Shown one piece after another: positions 45,707 to 55,046 of a stretch of DNA of 64,000 nucleotides (position 1 is the stretch's first letter; each line of letters opens with the position of its first letter). Under the pieces are notes generated by a model. That model ran no database searches. It was not told where the DNA came from and saw nothing but the letters and a program-made list of their open reading frames with translations. Origin of the DNA: Cellvibrio sp. OA-2007 (GTDB taxonomy: Bacteria; Pseudomonadota; Gammaproteobacteria; Pseudomonadales; Cellvibrionaceae). The position numbers and the translations under genes are program-made. Location of the stretch: positions 310,001 through 374,000 of the forward strand of contig NZ_BBUL01000020.1 of assembly GCF_000953825.1 (NCBI RefSeq), read 5' to 3'.

Positions 45707-45736
45707 AAAAAACCCGGTCTTTGCGCCGGGTTTTTT
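45707..45736 (+). terminator. Terminator of the rpmB-rpmG operon
   Basis: AAAAAACCCGG, an eight-base loop and CCGGGTTTTTT form a canonical rho-independent terminator 34 bases after rpmG. Confidence 0.92.
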
Positions 45737-45908
45737 ATTGCCTGAGATTTGCTTTCGGTTAATAAAAAATAGATCTAAGCGCCAAAACGCAGAATTCAGC
45801 GACCTGAACTACACTCAGTCTAATAACAGATAAAAATTGAGTGCTGGCCTTAGCGCCGCAGTCCGATGTTTGTATTTACCTCTAGTCGCGCCAATACAGG
45901 TTTCCCCT

Positions 45909-47309
45909 ATGATAGAAATTCGCGGGCTTGAAGCATGGATGACCGCTCTTGCTGAACAAGAATTGCCAACCCTCAATGCAGTGGTGAGGGAGATCTGTGA
46001 GCTGAGTGAGAATGAAAAATGCCGTGCGGAAGATTTAACCAAAATTATTTTGCGCGATGCAGATCTCACCTCCAAGGTATTAAAGATCGCCAACTCGGTT
46101 CACTACAATCCGTCGTTTGCGTCCATTAAAACGGTCTCGCGCGCGATAGTTCATTTGGGTTTTGACAATCTACGCAACATCACACTTGCCACTACGCTGA
46201 TTGAAAATTTTTTAAAGGGTAAACCTAAAGCCCTGCTTATTCAGAGCCTTGCGCGGTCGTTTCACGCAGCGGTGCAAGCCAAAGCTATGGTGCCGTTTTT
46301 AGACGGTGAAAAAAAGGAACAGATATTTATCGCTGCGCTGCTGCGCAATATCAGTGAGCTTGCCCTTATCTCTACCGGGCGCCCTGTGGTTGAAAAGTTT
46401 ATCGACGCGCGCGATCAGGATCCGCAAGCCGAGCACAGTTTGGCGCAGGAGTATTTGGGGGTGGATACCAGTTTGTTATCGCGCCATTTAATTAAAGATT
46501 GGACGCTCGGCGATCTGCTTAGCGAAGCTTGCGAAAATCATGTGCACTCCAGTGCTGCGGCGCGCGCGGTTAATTTGGGCAACCACATTAGCACCTATAT
46601 TCATCGAGGTATTAAAAGTGCGGAGATGCAAAAGCTGTGTCAGCAGACCGCTAGCCTGTGCAAAATTTCGTTAGAAGATGCCAAAAAACAAATTTTGATG
46701 ATGGCTGATGAGGCCTCTGTTATCGCCAAAATTTATGGTGTCGATGTGTTGATTAGTGCGCTGCCTGATCCTGCATTAATTGAAGAAAAAGAAGTGCGGA
46801 CAGAAAAGCCCGAGTATTTTTTTCAGCAGCAACTTAACTTAATTCATAAAGCGATGTTGGCGGGTGATGATATGCCAAAAATCACCCAGCTGTGTCTTGC
46901 TGCCTTGCATGAAGCTGCCGGCCTTGCGCGCATAGCCATTTTGGTGGTCGACCATAAAAGTAAATTGCTAGAGGTGCGTTATGTGGCAGGTAGGGGGACT
47001 CACCTATGGCGCCAGAAAATAAAAATTAATCTTGAACAATTGCACAAAGGCGAAATGTTGCATGAATTTTTGCGCAATCAACAACCGCTTTGGTACAAGC
47101 CCAGTGTTGCATTACGGGATACTGGCGCGCTGCATATGATGGGTGCCAGCGGGGCAATTTTCCTCGCGCCACTGCTATTAAATAAACGACTGATGGCTAT
47201 AGCCTATGCCGATGCAGAAACCGGCGCTTTTAGTGCGCGCCAATTTGAAGAGTTTCAGTTGATAGTTAATCAATTGAATTTGATGATGCGCTTTAGTGCA
47301 AATAGTTGA
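45909..47309 (+). CDS. HDOD domain protein with C-terminal GAF-like domain
   Basis: A 466-residue signalling protein. The N-terminal HDOD domain (about 15-220) is HD-like without a clear catalytic pair, with LPTLNAVVREICEL and KVLKIANSVHYNPSFASIK as landmarks. The C-terminal part (about 300-465) has IAILVVDHKSKLLEVRYVAG and resembles a GAF domain. HDOD proteins are often linked to cyclic-di-nucleotide signalling or stress, without a defined enzyme activity. The ATG at 45909 is preferred because the in-frame upstream start is a rare codon. A terminator follows at 47345. Confidence 0.85.
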   Translation: MIEIRGLEAWMTALAEQELPTLNAVVREICELSENEKCRAEDLTKIILRDADLTSKVLKIANSVHYNPSFASIKTVSRAIVHLGFDNLRNITLATTLIENFLKGKPKALLIQSLARSFHAAVQAKAMVPFLDGEKKEQIFIAALLRNISELALISTGRPVVEKFIDARDQDPQAEHSLAQEYLGVDTSLLSRHLIKDWTLGDLLSEACENHVHSSAAARAVNLGNHISTYIHRGIKSAEMQKLCQQTASLCKISLEDAKKQILMMADEASVIAKIYGVDVLISALPDPALIEEKEVRTEKPEYFFQQQLNLIHKAMLAGDDMPKITQLCLAALHEAAGLARIAILVVDHKSKLLEVRYVAGRGTHLWRQKIKINLEQLHKGEMLHEFLRNQQPLWYKPSVALRDTGALHMMGASGAIFLAPLLLNKRLMAIAYADAETGAFSARQFEEFQLIVNQLNLMMRFSANS

Positions 47310-47344
47310 TGCAAATAACGAGTGCTGATAGCTAGATCAGTACC

Positions 47345-47387
47345 AAAAAAAACCGCTGCAAAACTGAATTTTGCAGCGGTTTTTTTT
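47345..47387. terminator. Strong 19-base stem terminator between HDOD and PEP-CTERM genes
   Basis: A-tract plus CCGCTGCAAAA, a five-base loop and the complement with eight Ts. The perfect stem serves both converging genes. Confidence 0.92.
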
Positions 47388-47402
47388 GCGGGGGGTGGGG
47401 GA

Positions 47403-48047
47403 TTAATCGCGGTGACTGATGCGCACCTGACGACGCGCCAAGGCCAAGCCAACCAATCCCATTAAAAATAACAGTGCTGTGGTTGGTTCAGTTACTGAGA
47501 CAAGTTTTTTGAAGGCGTGGTTGTCGCTTTCAAAAGCGAAGCCGGTGCTGGCCAAGGTAACGCTATCGTAAGCGCCGGTACCAAAATTAAAGTTAATGTA
47601 GCGGTTGGAGCTGTAGCTCAATTGATTGCCATTAGCGAATTGACCGACAATATCGCGACCTGAATAGCTGGCGACCAACGCGTTATTTAAATAAAAGCTA
47701 ATAAAGTTGTAGCTATCGATTGAACCCCAGAATAGTCCAAAATAATCCGCTGTGGTGCCAAGGGTAAATGTGGCACTTTTAGTGGTGGGCGATGGTTTAG
47801 GTACGGTGAGATATTGTGAGTTAACACCCAGTGGTTGGGCATATTTGCCACTTTGGCTGCCGACCACCAAGGCAAAATCGCCGCTGCAGGTGGCATAACC
47901 ACAGCCGCTATTAAAATCGATAGTTGTCGCACCCGCGACTGAGGTAGTGACCTCACCCACGTTGGATAAAGTAATAATCGGCAGTGCGTGGGCAGCGCCG
48001 GTTGCTAGCAGCAGTGGTAGAAGTAACGCGTTAAACAAATTTTTCAT
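47403..48047 (-). CDS. PEP-CTERM-like sorted extracellular protein
   Basis: A 214-residue protein with a signal peptide (1-21, cleaved after AHA) and a C-terminal tripartite tail: EPTT, a hydrophobic helix (ALLFLMGLVGLALA) and a short basic end (RRQVRISHRD). This is the exosortase/PEP-CTERM sorting signature, with Thr replacing Pro in the usual EP. The mature domain is Ser/Thr/Asn-rich and contains DYFGLFWGSIDSYN. The function is unknown, and no exosortase gene is in the window. A CRP-type site lies 169 bases upstream of the start. Confidence 0.82.
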   Translation of the reverse strand: MKNLFNALLLPLLLATGAAHALPIITLSNVGEVTTSVAGATTIDFNSGCGYATCSGDFALVVGSQSGKYAQPLGVNSQYLTVPKPSPTTKSATFTLGTTADYFGLFWGSIDSYNFISFYLNNALVASYSGRDIVGQFANGNQLSYSSNRYINFNFGTGAYDSVTLASTGFAFESDNHAFKKLVSVTEPTTALLFLMGLVGLALARRQVRISHRD

Positions 48048-48379
48048 TAAGCACTCCAGGGTCAAAACGAGTCGCGCACTAGCGGGACCATAAGCAATTC
48101 AAAAACACACAGTATTTGACGCTGACCCGCTAACTCTGGGTTTTCGTCAGTCCAGTTCTTCTCAGCAACATGTAGGCCAATATCGCGCAAAACTGCGAAT
48201 TGGTTCTCTTTTTTGTGTGACGCATGTCACATTTAATATTCTAGTTGGAATTTTGAGGATTTCCATGCCAAGCGAAGAAAATTTAGTGTCATTTTGTAGA
48301 TAATTGCGCCAAAAGTGATGATTTAGGTCTATCAGCTCTTTAGCATGTAATCTTTAGTGATAAAAAAATAGGAAAAATC
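48048..48379. other. Divergent intergenic region between PEP-CTERM gene and mutM
   Basis: About 330 bases without a visible gene. It contains the CRP/Vfr-type palindrome at 48216-48231, an A/T-rich right half and no terminator hairpin. Both genes start outward from it, so it probably holds both promoters. Confidence 0.6.
48216..48231. promoter_or_regulatory. Exact CRP/Vfr-type palindrome
   Basis: TGTGA-N6-TCACA (the six spacer bases are CGCATG), which is the exact core consensus for CRP family regulators. It lies 169 bases before the PEP-CTERM gene start and 149 bases before mutM. Binding is inferred, not shown. Confidence 0.6.
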
Positions 48380-49192
48380 ATGCCCGAGTTACCCGAAGTC
48401 GAAACAACCCTGCGCGGTATTGCGCCTCACCTGATTGGGCAAAAAGTGACGGAGATTGTCATTCGTCAGCCGCGTTTGCGCTGGCCGATAAGTGCAGAGT
48501 TGGCCGGGTTGATTGCTGGGCGGCGTTTGCTTGGTGTGGCACGGCGCGGTAAGTACCTGCTGTTGGATTTTGGCAATGGCCATGCACTGATTCACTTGGG
48601 CATGTCGGGCAGTTTGCGTATCGCCAAGGCGGATGAGCCGCCGTCATTTCACGACCATTTTGATCTGGTGTTTGGCCAGCGGGTGCTGCGCTATTGCGAT
48701 CCACGCCGTTTTGGCTGTTTGCTGTGGGTAGCTGGTGAGCCAGAGTTGCATAAGCTGCTGGTGGATTTGGGGCCGGAGCCGCTGACTGATAGCTTCACAG
48801 CAGATTATTTATATGAGCGAACCCGCAAGCGTACACAGGCGATCAAGCAGTTCATTATGGACAGTAAAATCGTGGTGGGGGTGGGCAACATCTACGCCAA
48901 TGAATCGCTGTTTATGGCGGGTATCAAGCCCATCCGCAAAGCCGGATCGCTAACGCGCAAAAATTGTGAAGATCTGGTGCGCGATATCAAGTTTGTATTG
49001 CAGCGCTCGATTGATCAGGGCGGGACTACCTTGCGCGATTTTGTCGGCGGCGATGGCAAACCCGGCTATTTCAAACAGCAGCTACTGGTTTACGGGCGCG
49101 GTGGCGAACCCTGTACCCTGTGCAAAAAACCGCTCAAAGAAGTGCGCATGAGTGATCGCACTACGGTCTATTGTGTGGCTTGTCAGAAATAG
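48380..49192 (+). CDS. mutM: Formamidopyrimidine-DNA glycosylase MutM
   Basis: Bifunctional base-excision enzyme for 8-oxoguanine. The 270 residues begin MPELPEVET, in which Pro2 and Glu3 form the active site. A central GVGNIYANESLF segment and a C-terminal zinc finger with four Cys (CTLCKKPLK and YCVACQ) are present. Full length. It is convergent with coaD across an inverted intergenic repeat. Confidence 0.98.
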   Translation: MPELPEVETTLRGIAPHLIGQKVTEIVIRQPRLRWPISAELAGLIAGRRLLGVARRGKYLLLDFGNGHALIHLGMSGSLRIAKADEPPSFHDHFDLVFGQRVLRYCDPRRFGCLLWVAGEPELHKLLVDLGPEPLTDSFTADYLYERTRKRTQAIKQFIMDSKIVVGVGNIYANESLFMAGIKPIRKAGSLTRKNCEDLVRDIKFVLQRSIDQGGTTLRDFVGGDGKPGYFKQQLLVYGRGGEPCTLCKKPLKEVRMSDRTTVYCVACQK

Positions 49193-49205
49193 TCTGATGT
49201 TTCAG

Positions 49206-49282
49206 TCGTCACTCCCGCGTGCGGGAATCCAGCTTTTGATGTTGCGTTAGACCTATGGATCCCCGCTGCGCGAGGATGACGA
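49206..49282. repeat. REP-like inverted intergenic repeat
   Basis: GTCGTCACTCCCGCG...GGAATCCAG at the left is mirrored by TGGATCCCCGC...GATGACGAC at the right, separated by about 22 bases. It resembles the cgtcattcccgcg-type repeats scattered between genes of many Gram-negatives. One copy is seen in this window. Confidence 0.7.
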
Positions 49283-49317
49283 CTCTTAGATAGGGGAAGG
49301 TGTGCAGTCAGTGTAGG

Positions 49318-49848
<531 letters not shown>

Positions 49849-49923
49849 TCACTGGCGAGTGACCAGTTAAGATATTCGCATGCAATTTTCTTTCGCTAAA
49901 CAGTGTAGTTCTTATTTAGCTGT

Positions 49924-50535
49924 TCAGCGCTTGTCCTGCTGGTGACGATAATACAAGCGGTAACTGACTTGCCCGGCCTGTTTGTCGCGGTGCAGTTGCC
50001 AGTTGGCCGGTAGTTGTAACTGGGCATCGCGCGGCGCTTCAAGGTAGATAACCGCAGCCTCGCTAAGCCAATGCCCCGTTTCAAGCGCCGCGGCGATTGC
50101 GCCCCACAAATCCAGCGCAAATGGCGGGTCGATAAACACTATGTCGAACTGCTGTGTGGGCGGCTGGCGGTTTAACCAAGCGAGGCTATCGACTTGTTCG
50201 ACCTTGCCATGGCTCGCCTGTAATAGCTGCAGGTTACTTTTTAGCTGTTGCGCGGCGAGTGGGTGTTTCTCCAGCAGCCAGCTGGATTCAGCCCCGCGCG
50301 ATAAAGCCTCCAGCCCCAAAGCGCCCGAGCCAGCAAACAAGTCCAAGCAGTGCGCACCCTGAATATCCGGCGCCAGCCAGTTAAATAAGGTCTCGCGAAT
50401 GCGGTCGCCGGTCGGGCGCAGACCATCCACATCGGGAAAGCTGAGTTTGCGCCCGCGCCACTGGCCGCCGATGATGCGCAATTGGTTGCTGGCTTTGGGG
50501 TTTTTAACGCTTGTTTTTACGACAGGTTTGGACAA
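49924..50535 (-). CDS. rsmD: 16S rRNA (guanine966-N2)-methyltransferase RsmD
   Basis: A 203-residue class I methyltransferase. The N-terminal RIIGGQWRGRKLSFPD is typical of RsmD. The target-base motif is DIVFIDPPFAL (DPPF), and the SAM motif region is CLDLFAGSGALGLEALSRG. It is upstream of coaD on the same strand and divergent from ftsY, as in many gammaproteobacteria. Confidence 0.96.
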   Translation of the reverse strand: MSKPVVKTSVKNPKASNQLRIIGGQWRGRKLSFPDVDGLRPTGDRIRETLFNWLAPDIQGAHCLDLFAGSGALGLEALSRGAESSWLLEKHPLAAQQLKSNLQLLQASHGKVEQVDSLAWLNRQPPTQQFDIVFIDPPFALDLWGAIAAALETGHWLSEAAVIYLEAPRDAQLQLPANWQLHRDKQAGQVSYRLYYRHQQDKR

Positions 50536-50666
50536 GGCATTTCTCTATGAATAGAACAGAAGTGGTAGGATAGCGGCTTTGTTGAATTTGCAGAATCACT
50601 AATCTGCATGCGCGCCGCGCCGACTAATCGTTAACCGCTCTTTAGCTCACACCCCAGACCAACATT

Positions 50667-51767
50667 ATGTTTTTTAATCTGTTTAAAAAATCTGAAAAGC
50701 CCGATAGCACCACACCTGCTGCCGATGAGCTGCCCGTCGCCATTGTAGAGGCTGAAACTACCACTGCTGAAGCAGCGGTGGAGGAGCCAGCTGCTGCGGT
50801 AGCGCCAGTAGCAGTAGCGCCTGAGGCACCAGCGAAACTCGGCTTTTTTGCCCGTATCAAACAGGGCTTAAGCCGCACCAGCAGCCACTTTGCCGAAGGT
50901 TTGGGCAATCTGTTTCTCGGCCGTAAAACCATCGATGACGAGCTGTTTGAAGAGCTGGAAACCCAGCTGCTGGTGGCCGATGTGGGCATGGAGGCAACAA
51001 CGGAAATTATCGATAGCCTCACCAGCCGCGTCGCGCGCAAACAGCTCAACGATGTTGATGCACTCTACCAAGCCCTGCGTGAACAGCTCACCGATTTGCT
51101 GCGCCCGGTGGAAAAACCATTGCTTATCGATAGCAGCAAACAGCCCTATGTGATTCTGGTGGTGGGTGTAAATGGCGTGGGTAAAACCACCACCATCGGC
51201 AAACTCGCCAAGCGCCTGCAAAATGAAGGTAAAAAAGTCATGCTCGCGGCGGGGGATACATTCCGCGCGGCGGCGGTCGAACAACTGCAAGTCTGGGGTG
51301 AGCGCAACAATGTGCCGGTGATCGCCCAGCATACCGGTGCCGATTCTGCCTCGGTTATTTATGACGCATTGCAAGCGGCTAAAGCGCGGGGTATTGATGT
51401 GATCATCGCCGATACCGCCGGTCGCCTGCACAATAAAAACCATTTAATGGATGAGTTGTCCAAGGTCAAGCGCGTGATGGCCAAGGTCGATGGCTCAGCG
51501 CCCCATGAAGTCTTGTTGGTACTGGATGCAGGCACTGGCCAAAATGCGGTCAATCAAACCGAAACCTTCCGCGATGCCGCTGGCGTGACCGGTTTGGTGC
51601 TGACCAAGTTGGATGGCACCGCCAAAGGCGGAGTGATTTTTGCGCTGAGTAAAAAGTTTGCACTGCCGGTACGGTTTATCGGCGTGGGTGAAGCGATTGA
51701 TGATTTGCAGCCGTTTGCGGCGGAACCGTTTATCAAGGCACTGTTTAATCAGGCCGATGTCAGTTAG
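50667..51767 (+). CDS. ftsY: Signal recognition particle receptor FtsY
   Basis: GTPase at the inner membrane that receives the SRP-ribosome complex. The 366 residues have a short Ala/Glu-rich acidic N-terminus, the N domain, then G1 GVNGVGKTTTIGK, DTAGR, and TKLDGTAKGG with RFIGVGE near the end. Its N-terminal A domain is short compared with E. coli. It starts the ftsY-ftsE-ftsX run. Confidence 0.97.
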   Translation: MFFNLFKKSEKPDSTTPAADELPVAIVEAETTTAEAAVEEPAAAVAPVAVAPEAPAKLGFFARIKQGLSRTSSHFAEGLGNLFLGRKTIDDELFEELETQLLVADVGMEATTEIIDSLTSRVARKQLNDVDALYQALREQLTDLLRPVEKPLLIDSSKQPYVILVVGVNGVGKTTTIGKLAKRLQNEGKKVMLAAGDTFRAAAVEQLQVWGERNNVPVIAQHTGADSASVIYDALQAAKARGIDVIIADTAGRLHNKNHLMDELSKVKRVMAKVDGSAPHEVLLVLDAGTGQNAVNQTETFRDAAGVTGLVLTKLDGTAKGGVIFALSKKFALPVRFIGVGEAIDDLQPFAAEPFIKALFNQADVS

Positions 51768-51823
51768 GCAACGATTAATTAACCAGGCTGACACATCTTA
51801 AATAGTTAAAAACAGGGTTTGTT

Positions 51824-52492
51824 GTGATTCGATTTGAAACCGTAAGCAAACGTTACGATACCGGCTACGAAGCTTTGGCGCGGGTGGACTTTGAAGTGGA
51901 GTCGGGCGAAATGCTGTTCCTCACCGGCCACTCGGGCGCCGGTAAAAGTACGCTGATGAAACTCATTCTGCTGATGGAGCAGCCGTCTAACGGCCATGTC
52001 TTTGTTGATGGCCATCATTTGGCGCGTATGCCCAAAAGCCAGCTGCCCTACTTTCGCCGCAATATAGGTGTGGTGTTTCAGAATCACCAGCTGCTGTTTG
52101 ATCGCACTGTGTACGACAACGTCGCGCTGCCGCTGCAAGTGGCCGGTTATCCTCACCAAGAAATTGGCAAGCGGGTACGCGCCGCCTTGGACAAGGTGGA
52201 TTTGCTCGACAAGGAGCGCACCAATCCTATGGCCTTGTCTGGCGGTGAGCAGCAGCGGGTGGGCATCGCCCGCGCCGTGGTGAACAAACCTACGTTATTA
52301 CTTGCCGATGAACCCACCGGCAACCTCGATCCGGAATTATCCAACGAAATCATGACCTTATTCCGCCAGTTCAACGAAGTTGGCACCACGGTAATGATCG
52401 CCACCCACGATGTGGAACTGCTCAAACGCATGAACAAACGGGTGCTGGGCTTGGTGCAAGGCAAACTGGTTCATGACGGGGTGCTCTGGTGA
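51824..52492 (+). CDS. ftsE: Cell division ATP-binding protein FtsE
   Basis: ATPase of the FtsEX complex that activates peptidoglycan hydrolases at the septum. The 222 residues have Walker A GHSGAGKST, the ABC signature LSGGEQQRV and Walker B LLLADEPTG. It begins with GTG. Its stop overlaps the ftsX GTG start (GTGA). Confidence 0.97.
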   Translation: MIRFETVSKRYDTGYEALARVDFEVESGEMLFLTGHSGAGKSTLMKLILLMEQPSNGHVFVDGHHLARMPKSQLPYFRRNIGVVFQNHQLLFDRTVYDNVALPLQVAGYPHQEIGKRVRAALDKVDLLDKERTNPMALSGGEQQRVGIARAVVNKPTLLLADEPTGNLDPELSNEIMTLFRQFNEVGTTVMIATHDVELLKRMNKRVLGLVQGKLVHDGVLW

Positions 52493-53562
52493 AATCGAAT
52501 CGTCCCTCCAAACCGGAGCGCCGCCCAAATCGTATGGGTGCCAGTGCGACTCCGCGCAACGACCGCCCGCGTCGCGAAGTGCCGCCGCGCGCTGAAAACA
52601 TCCGCCAACAAGGTGCAGTACAAAGCCAAATGTCCTGGCGCGATAAGTTTGACGCCTGGAGTGCGCACCACAGCAACTCGGCCATCGAAAGCCTGCTGCG
52701 CATGCTGGGTACACCGCTGCAAAGCCTGATGACCTGGCTGGTCATTGCGATTGCTATCGCCCTGCCTGCCGCTTTGTTTGTCGTCTTTAATAATGTGCAG
52801 CAGATTGGCCAGAGCTGGCAGGATTCCAGCCAGATCTCGGTGTTTCTGAAAAAGGATGCCACCGCTAATCAGGCGCAAGATTTACGTGGTCGCTGGGCGC
52901 AGCGGCCGGATGTGGCACAGGCAACTTATATCTCGCCCGAGCAGGCGCTGGAAGAATTTAAACTGGGCTCGGGGCTGGGTGAACTGGCTAATCAGCTCGA
53001 TGAAAACCCGCTGCCGGCGGTCATTCTGATCAAACCTAAAATCGGCGGCAATGCACCCGATGCCTTAACGTCTCTGCAACAGGCGCTAGTGGCTGACCGG
53101 CTGGTGGCCGATGTGCGTCTGGATATGCTCTGGGTTAAACGTTTGCATCAGTTTATTACGGTGGCCGAGCGCTTTGTGGTCGCCTTGGCCGGTTTGTTGG
53201 CTTTGGGGGTGTTGTTGGTGATTGGCAATACCATCCGCATGGCGATCGAAAATCGCCGCGATGAAATAGTGGTAGTCAAGTTGGTTGGCGCTACCGATGC
53301 CTATGTGCGTCGCCCCTTTCTGTATACCGGGCTTTGGTTTGGCGTGGGTGGTGGAATACTGGCCGCGATCCTGTTGGCGATAGGATTTTGGTGGTTATCG
53401 GCGCCAGTTGCCCAGCTCGCTGATCTGTATCAAAGTAGTTTTCGTTTACAGGGTTTAGGTTTTATTGAGAGCCTGCAATTAATCCTATTGGCGGGTTTTA
53501 CCGGTTTGGCGGGCGCTTGGATCGCAGTGGCGCGACATTTGTATCAGATTCAGCCGCGTTGA
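52489..53562 (+). CDS. ftsX: Cell division protein FtsX
   Basis: Membrane partner of FtsE. The 357 residues have a basic, Pro/Arg-rich N-terminal cytoplasmic tail of about 75 residues, four membrane helices (first near LVIAIAIALPAALFVV) and a periplasmic loop with WAQRPDVAQATYISPEQALE. It starts with GTG inside ftsE's stop. The long basic tail matches the Pseudomonas form rather than the short E. coli start. Confidence 0.95.
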   Translation: MKSNRPSKPERRPNRMGASATPRNDRPRREVPPRAENIRQQGAVQSQMSWRDKFDAWSAHHSNSAIESLLRMLGTPLQSLMTWLVIAIAIALPAALFVVFNNVQQIGQSWQDSSQISVFLKKDATANQAQDLRGRWAQRPDVAQATYISPEQALEEFKLGSGLGELANQLDENPLPAVILIKPKIGGNAPDALTSLQQALVADRLVADVRLDMLWVKRLHQFITVAERFVVALAGLLALGVLLVIGNTIRMAIENRRDEIVVVKLVGATDAYVRRPFLYTGLWFGVGGGILAAILLAIGFWWLSAPVAQLADLYQSSFRLQGLGFIESLQLILLAGFTGLAGAWIAVARHLYQIQPR

Positions 53563-53681
53563 TTGATCCTTTTTATCGTGCCAATAGAAGGTGCAACATC
53601 CGCGTAAAGTGAACTTTTTGGGTGCTAGCGAAACCAATAAGCGGGTGATACACTCGGGCAATATTGAAATTGGAGGTAAAC

Positions 53682-54542
53682 ATGAGCACAAGCACAAGTC
53701 TGCAACCCATCGGCATTCTCGCCCCCGGTGCAAACCTGAATGCCTATGTTCAGGCGGTCAGCAGCTTCTCTATTCTCACTGTTGAGGAAGAGCAAGAGTT
53801 GGCGCGCGATTTGGTCACCAATGGCAATCTCGATGCAGCCCGTAAATTGGTTATGGCGCATTTGCGCTTTGTGGTACATATCGCCCGCTCTTACAACGGT
53901 TATGGTCTGCCGCTGGGCGATTTGGTACAAGAAGGCAATGTCGGCCTGATGAAAGCCGTTAAACGTTTCGACCCGGATAAGGGTGTGCGTTTGGTGTCAT
54001 TTGCGGTGCATTGGATCAAAGCCGAAATTCACGAATTTATCCTGAAAAACTGGCGTATCGTCAAAATCGCCACCACCAAAGCCCAGCGTAAGCTGTTCTT
54101 TAATCTGCGCGGCGCTAAAAAGCGTTTGGCTTGGCTGAGCAACGATGAGGCCCATGCTGTTGCGGCAGATTTGGGGGTGGATGTTAAACAAGTGCGCGAA
54201 ATGGAAGGCCGTTTAGCCTCTTATGACGCGGGTTTTGATGCAGGTGAAGACGACGAAGACGATGGTTATGTCGCACCGGCGCATTACCTCGAAGACAACC
54301 GCTACGACCCTGCGGTGCGTTTGGAAGAGTCCAATTGGGAAGAATCCAACGTCAATAGTTTGGAAAAGGCGCTGGATAAACTTGATGACCGCAGCCGTGT
54401 CATATTGCAGCGCCGCTGGTTAAATGACGACAAAGCGACCCTGCACGATTTGGCCGCTGAGTACGGTGTTTCTGCTGAGCGCATTCGCCAGTTGGAAAAA
54501 AATGCCATGAATAAAGTCAAAACTATGATGCTGGAAGCCTGA
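53682..54542 (+). CDS. rpoH: Heat-shock sigma factor RpoH (sigma 32)
   Basis: A 286-residue sigma factor. Region 2 includes [21 protein letters not shown], the RpoH box is [10 protein letters not shown], and region 4 is [15 protein letters not shown]. The ATG at 53682 has GGAGG upstream at the right spacing. It follows ftsX by 119 bases, a standard order in gammaproteobacteria. It presumably has its own heat-inducible promoter in that gap. Confidence 0.97.
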   Translation: MSTSTSLQPIGILAPGANLNAYVQAVSSFSILTVEEEQELARDLVTNGNLDAARKLVMAHLRFVVHIARSYNGYGLPLGDLVQEGNVGLMKAVKRFDPDKGVRLVSFAVHWIKAEIHEFILKNWRIVKIATTKAQRKLFFNLRGAKKRLAWLSNDEAHAVAADLGVDVKQVREMEGRLASYDAGFDAGEDDEDDGYVAPAHYLEDNRYDPAVRLEESNWEESNVNSLEKALDKLDDRSRVILQRRWLNDDKATLHDLAAEYGVSAERIRQLEKNAMNKVKTMMLEA

Positions 54543-54565
54543 TCTTCTTACTGACTAGCATGTAC

Positions 54566-54593
54566 AAAAGCCGCGCTTAGCGCGGCTTTTTTA
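54566..54593 (+). terminator. Terminator of rpoH
   Basis: AAAAGCCGCGC, a three-base loop, GCGCGGCTTTT and further Ts, 23 bases after the stop. Confidence 0.93.
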
Positions 54594-54633
54594 TTATCTG
54601 CCCATTTATAAATGCATTGTTAAAGGTGTTATC

Positions 54634-55017
54634 GTGGCGCGACTTTTTTTGATAATCGCCGCTGTTAGCGGCTTTTTTGCGGTTGTTATCGGCGCATTCG
54701 CTGCACATGGCTTGAAAAAACTGCTCGCTCCGGAAATGCTGGATGTGGTGAAAACCGGCGTGCAGTACCAGATGTATCACGCGCTGGCACTGTTGCTGGT
54801 AGGTCTGTGGCTCAGTTATAAACCTGACACATCAGGGTTAAAAGCAAGCGGCTTAGCCTTTATACTGGGCACCCTGTTATTCAGTGGCAGCCTCTACGCG
54901 CTGGCCATGGGCGCGCCGCGCTGGTTGGGGCCGGTGACACCGCTGGGCGGCCTGTGTTTTTTGCTCGGTTGGTTGTTTTTATTGAATGCCGCATGGCGCG
55001 CTAAACCCGCCGACTGA
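54634..55017 (+). CDS. DUF423 membrane protein
   Basis: A 127-residue protein with four hydrophobic helices, including FLIIAAVSGFFAVVIGAFAAHGL at the N-terminus, which carries the GAFAAHGLK motif of DUF423, and YQMYHALALLLVGLWL. Family function is unknown. It starts with GTG. trmB follows after 29 bases. Confidence 0.9.
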   Translation: MARLFLIIAAVSGFFAVVIGAFAAHGLKKLLAPEMLDVVKTGVQYQMYHALALLLVGLWLSYKPDTSGLKASGLAFILGTLLFSGSLYALAMGAPRWLGPVTPLGGLCFLLGWLFLLNAAWRAKPAD

Positions 55018-55046
55018 TTTCTTTTACTTCATGATCTGTATCCCAT

